A stretch of DNA of 64,000 nucleotides. Origin: Clostridium ragsdalei P11. GTDB taxonomy: Bacteria; Bacillota; Clostridia; Clostridiales; Clostridiaceae. The notes under the pieces were generated by a model. That model was not told the DNA's origin and searched no databases. It was given only the letters and a program-made list of their open reading frames with translations. A program made the position numbers and the translations under genes. Shown here piece after piece: positions 63,271 to 64,000 of this stretch. The number at the start of each line of letters is the position of its first letter. Positions within the stretch are counted from its first letter, which is position 1. The stretch covers positions 62,001-126,000 of the forward strand of contig NZ_LROS01000079.1 in NCBI RefSeq assembly GCF_001675165.1. The letters are read 5' to 3'.

Positions 63271-63312
63271 TACTGCATCACATCTTTGACTGGTTATTCT
63301 CTTTCAAGTACC
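63271..63312 (-). repeat. Element B remnant (copy 4)
   Basis: On the minus strand TTGAAAGAGAATAACCAGTCAAAGATG runs into TGATGCAGTATTA, joining the left end of B to the GCAGTATGAT part; the middle is deleted. It touches element A copy 8. Confidence 0.6.
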
Positions 63313-63357
63313 TTATTCTCAACTACATTAAATTCTTAATCTTAAATAAATAGTACT

Positions 63358-63822
63358 CTACTTACATTTCTCTATTGCAACATTTACTCGAAATGAAAGT
63401 CCATCTATAATCATTTCCACACATATCGTCTTATCTGCATTTGATGAAGCTTTAAAATTTCCATACATCAATGTAGGGGTTGATATATCTATTCTAATAC
63501 CTTCATTTGAAAATGATGTGGATGCATTGGCAGTAAGCATATTTGTAAGCTCTTCAATCGCACTTTGTGCCATTTCATCTAATTCTTTAACTGGAGCTCC
63601 CATCATCATCTTAGAAGCTATAGCTTTTGCATTTTCTATAGTAGTTTCATATATGATGTTACCTTTCAAATCGCCTACAATTCCAATGATAATTAAAACT
63701 CCCATACTTTCTATAGTCTTTCCCCTAAGACTAATACTGCCTCTTTTTATATCATTTATTCCAAGTTCAGGCATGACATTTAAAAACGCATCAAAAAATG
63801 GATTTATATATTTGACATCCAT
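63358..63822 (-). CDS. cheX: CheX-type chemotaxis phosphatase
   Basis: 154 aa. MDVKYINPFFDAFLNVMPELG is a typical CheX start, and SAIEELTNMLTANAST contains the catalytic E-x3-N (Glu and Asn) of the CheX/CheC/FliY family. It removes phosphate from CheY-P. It overlaps the end of the upstream gene by 17 bp, so the two are co-translated. Confidence 0.9.
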   Translation of the reverse strand: MDVKYINPFFDAFLNVMPELGINDIKRGSISLRGKTIESMGVLIIIGIVGDLKGNIIYETTIENAKAIASKMMMGAPVKELDEMAQSAIEELTNMLTANASTSFSNEGIRIDISTPTLMYGNFKASSNADKTICVEMIIDGLSFRVNVAIEKCK

Positions 63823-64000
63823 TCTCCAGACCTCCTTTGAAATCCTACGTTTACATAGATCTCACCAAATTCAGTATTAGCTACAGAAGATGTAGTTGTA
63901 TCTAATTCCGCTTTAGATATATTTATGGAATTCCCATAAAATATACTTGGAGGTGCTACACGCAGTCCTAACAATTTATCTTTTCTATTGAGTACAGAGG
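63804..64000 (-). CDS. 3' end of an unidentified gene overlapping cheX
   Basis: The last 65 or so codons, in frame to the window edge: VLNRKDKLLGLRVAPPSIFYG ... ANTEFGEIYVNVGFQRRSGEWMSNI-stop. The stop lies 17 bp inside cheX. No motif recognised. Possibly another motility or signalling gene in the same operon. Confidence 0.65.
   Translation of the reverse strand, partial: SVLNRKDKLLGLRVAPPSIFYGNSINISKAELDTTTSSVANTEFGEIYVNVGFQRRSGEWMSNI

Overview
This window reads as chromosomal DNA of a low-GC, anaerobic, spore-forming Firmicute, most likely a Clostridium (cluster I) species. The reasons are strongly AT-rich DNA, AGGAGG-type ribosome binding sites, a ferritin next to a flavin reductase-rubredoxin fusion, FeoAB, a tandem-Mop molybdate/tungstate-binding protein, many flavoproteins and ferredoxin-like proteins, ABC exporters, a VanW protein and BlaI/BlaR1-type regulation. 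No rRNA, tRNA, prophage or CRISPR array was seen. The species cannot be fixed from the sequence alone.

Layout. 1-9 kb: 3' end of a PLP aminotransferase, DEAD-box helicase, two near-identical cold-shock genes with a shared leader, flavodoxin, an ABC transporter whose permease is a deletion pseudogene, NudC-like Nudix hydrolase, ferritin and a high-molecular-weight rubredoxin. 9-16 kb: secreted beta-propeller-like protein, two-component system, and a DUF1848/EamA/PhzF operon. 16-27 kb: a probable ~300-nt noncoding RNA, a small membrane protein plus XRE regulator behind a palindromic operator, AEC transporter, paired flavin reductases, EAL/HDOD protein, DUF3298 protein, PepT, hydroxyacid dehydrogenase, OsmC, LysR and Mop. 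27-37 kb: DUF1540 mini-protein, Imm22-like orphan immunity protein, codBA cytosine salvage operon, QueG-like Fe-S protein, two tiny basic proteins, MetY with foreign-looking codon use, YitT, an IS607 remnant (tnpA and tnpB) and a DnaQ-like exonuclease. 37-50 kb: Suv3-like helicase, feoAB with a Fur-box promoter, PepF, DUF4153 protein, gamma-glutamyltransferase, ABC-F protein with an attenuator-like leader, VanW. 50-64 kb: BlaI/M56 pair with two operators, a MarR-controlled heterodimeric ABC exporter, Cys-rich probable spore proteins, chemoreceptor, LysE exporter, CheX and the end of another gene.

The most unusual aspect is the intergenic DNA. Four families of dispersed palindromic elements fill most of the longer gaps. 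Element A (about 108-200 bp, eight copies or fragments) ends at TTTAT and has two hairpins, like the ends of IS200/IS605-type elements; one copy sits inside element B and gives an empty-site comparison. Element B (about 160 bp, three copies plus a remnant) can form a pseudoknot, and its arms encode gene C-termini. Element C (about 240-365 bp, four full copies plus a half copy) has constant ends and centre, but its stems are built from short words that differ between copies while matching on both arms of each copy. Element D is a single long inverted repeat. Families A and C lie inside or beside operons and may affect their transcripts.
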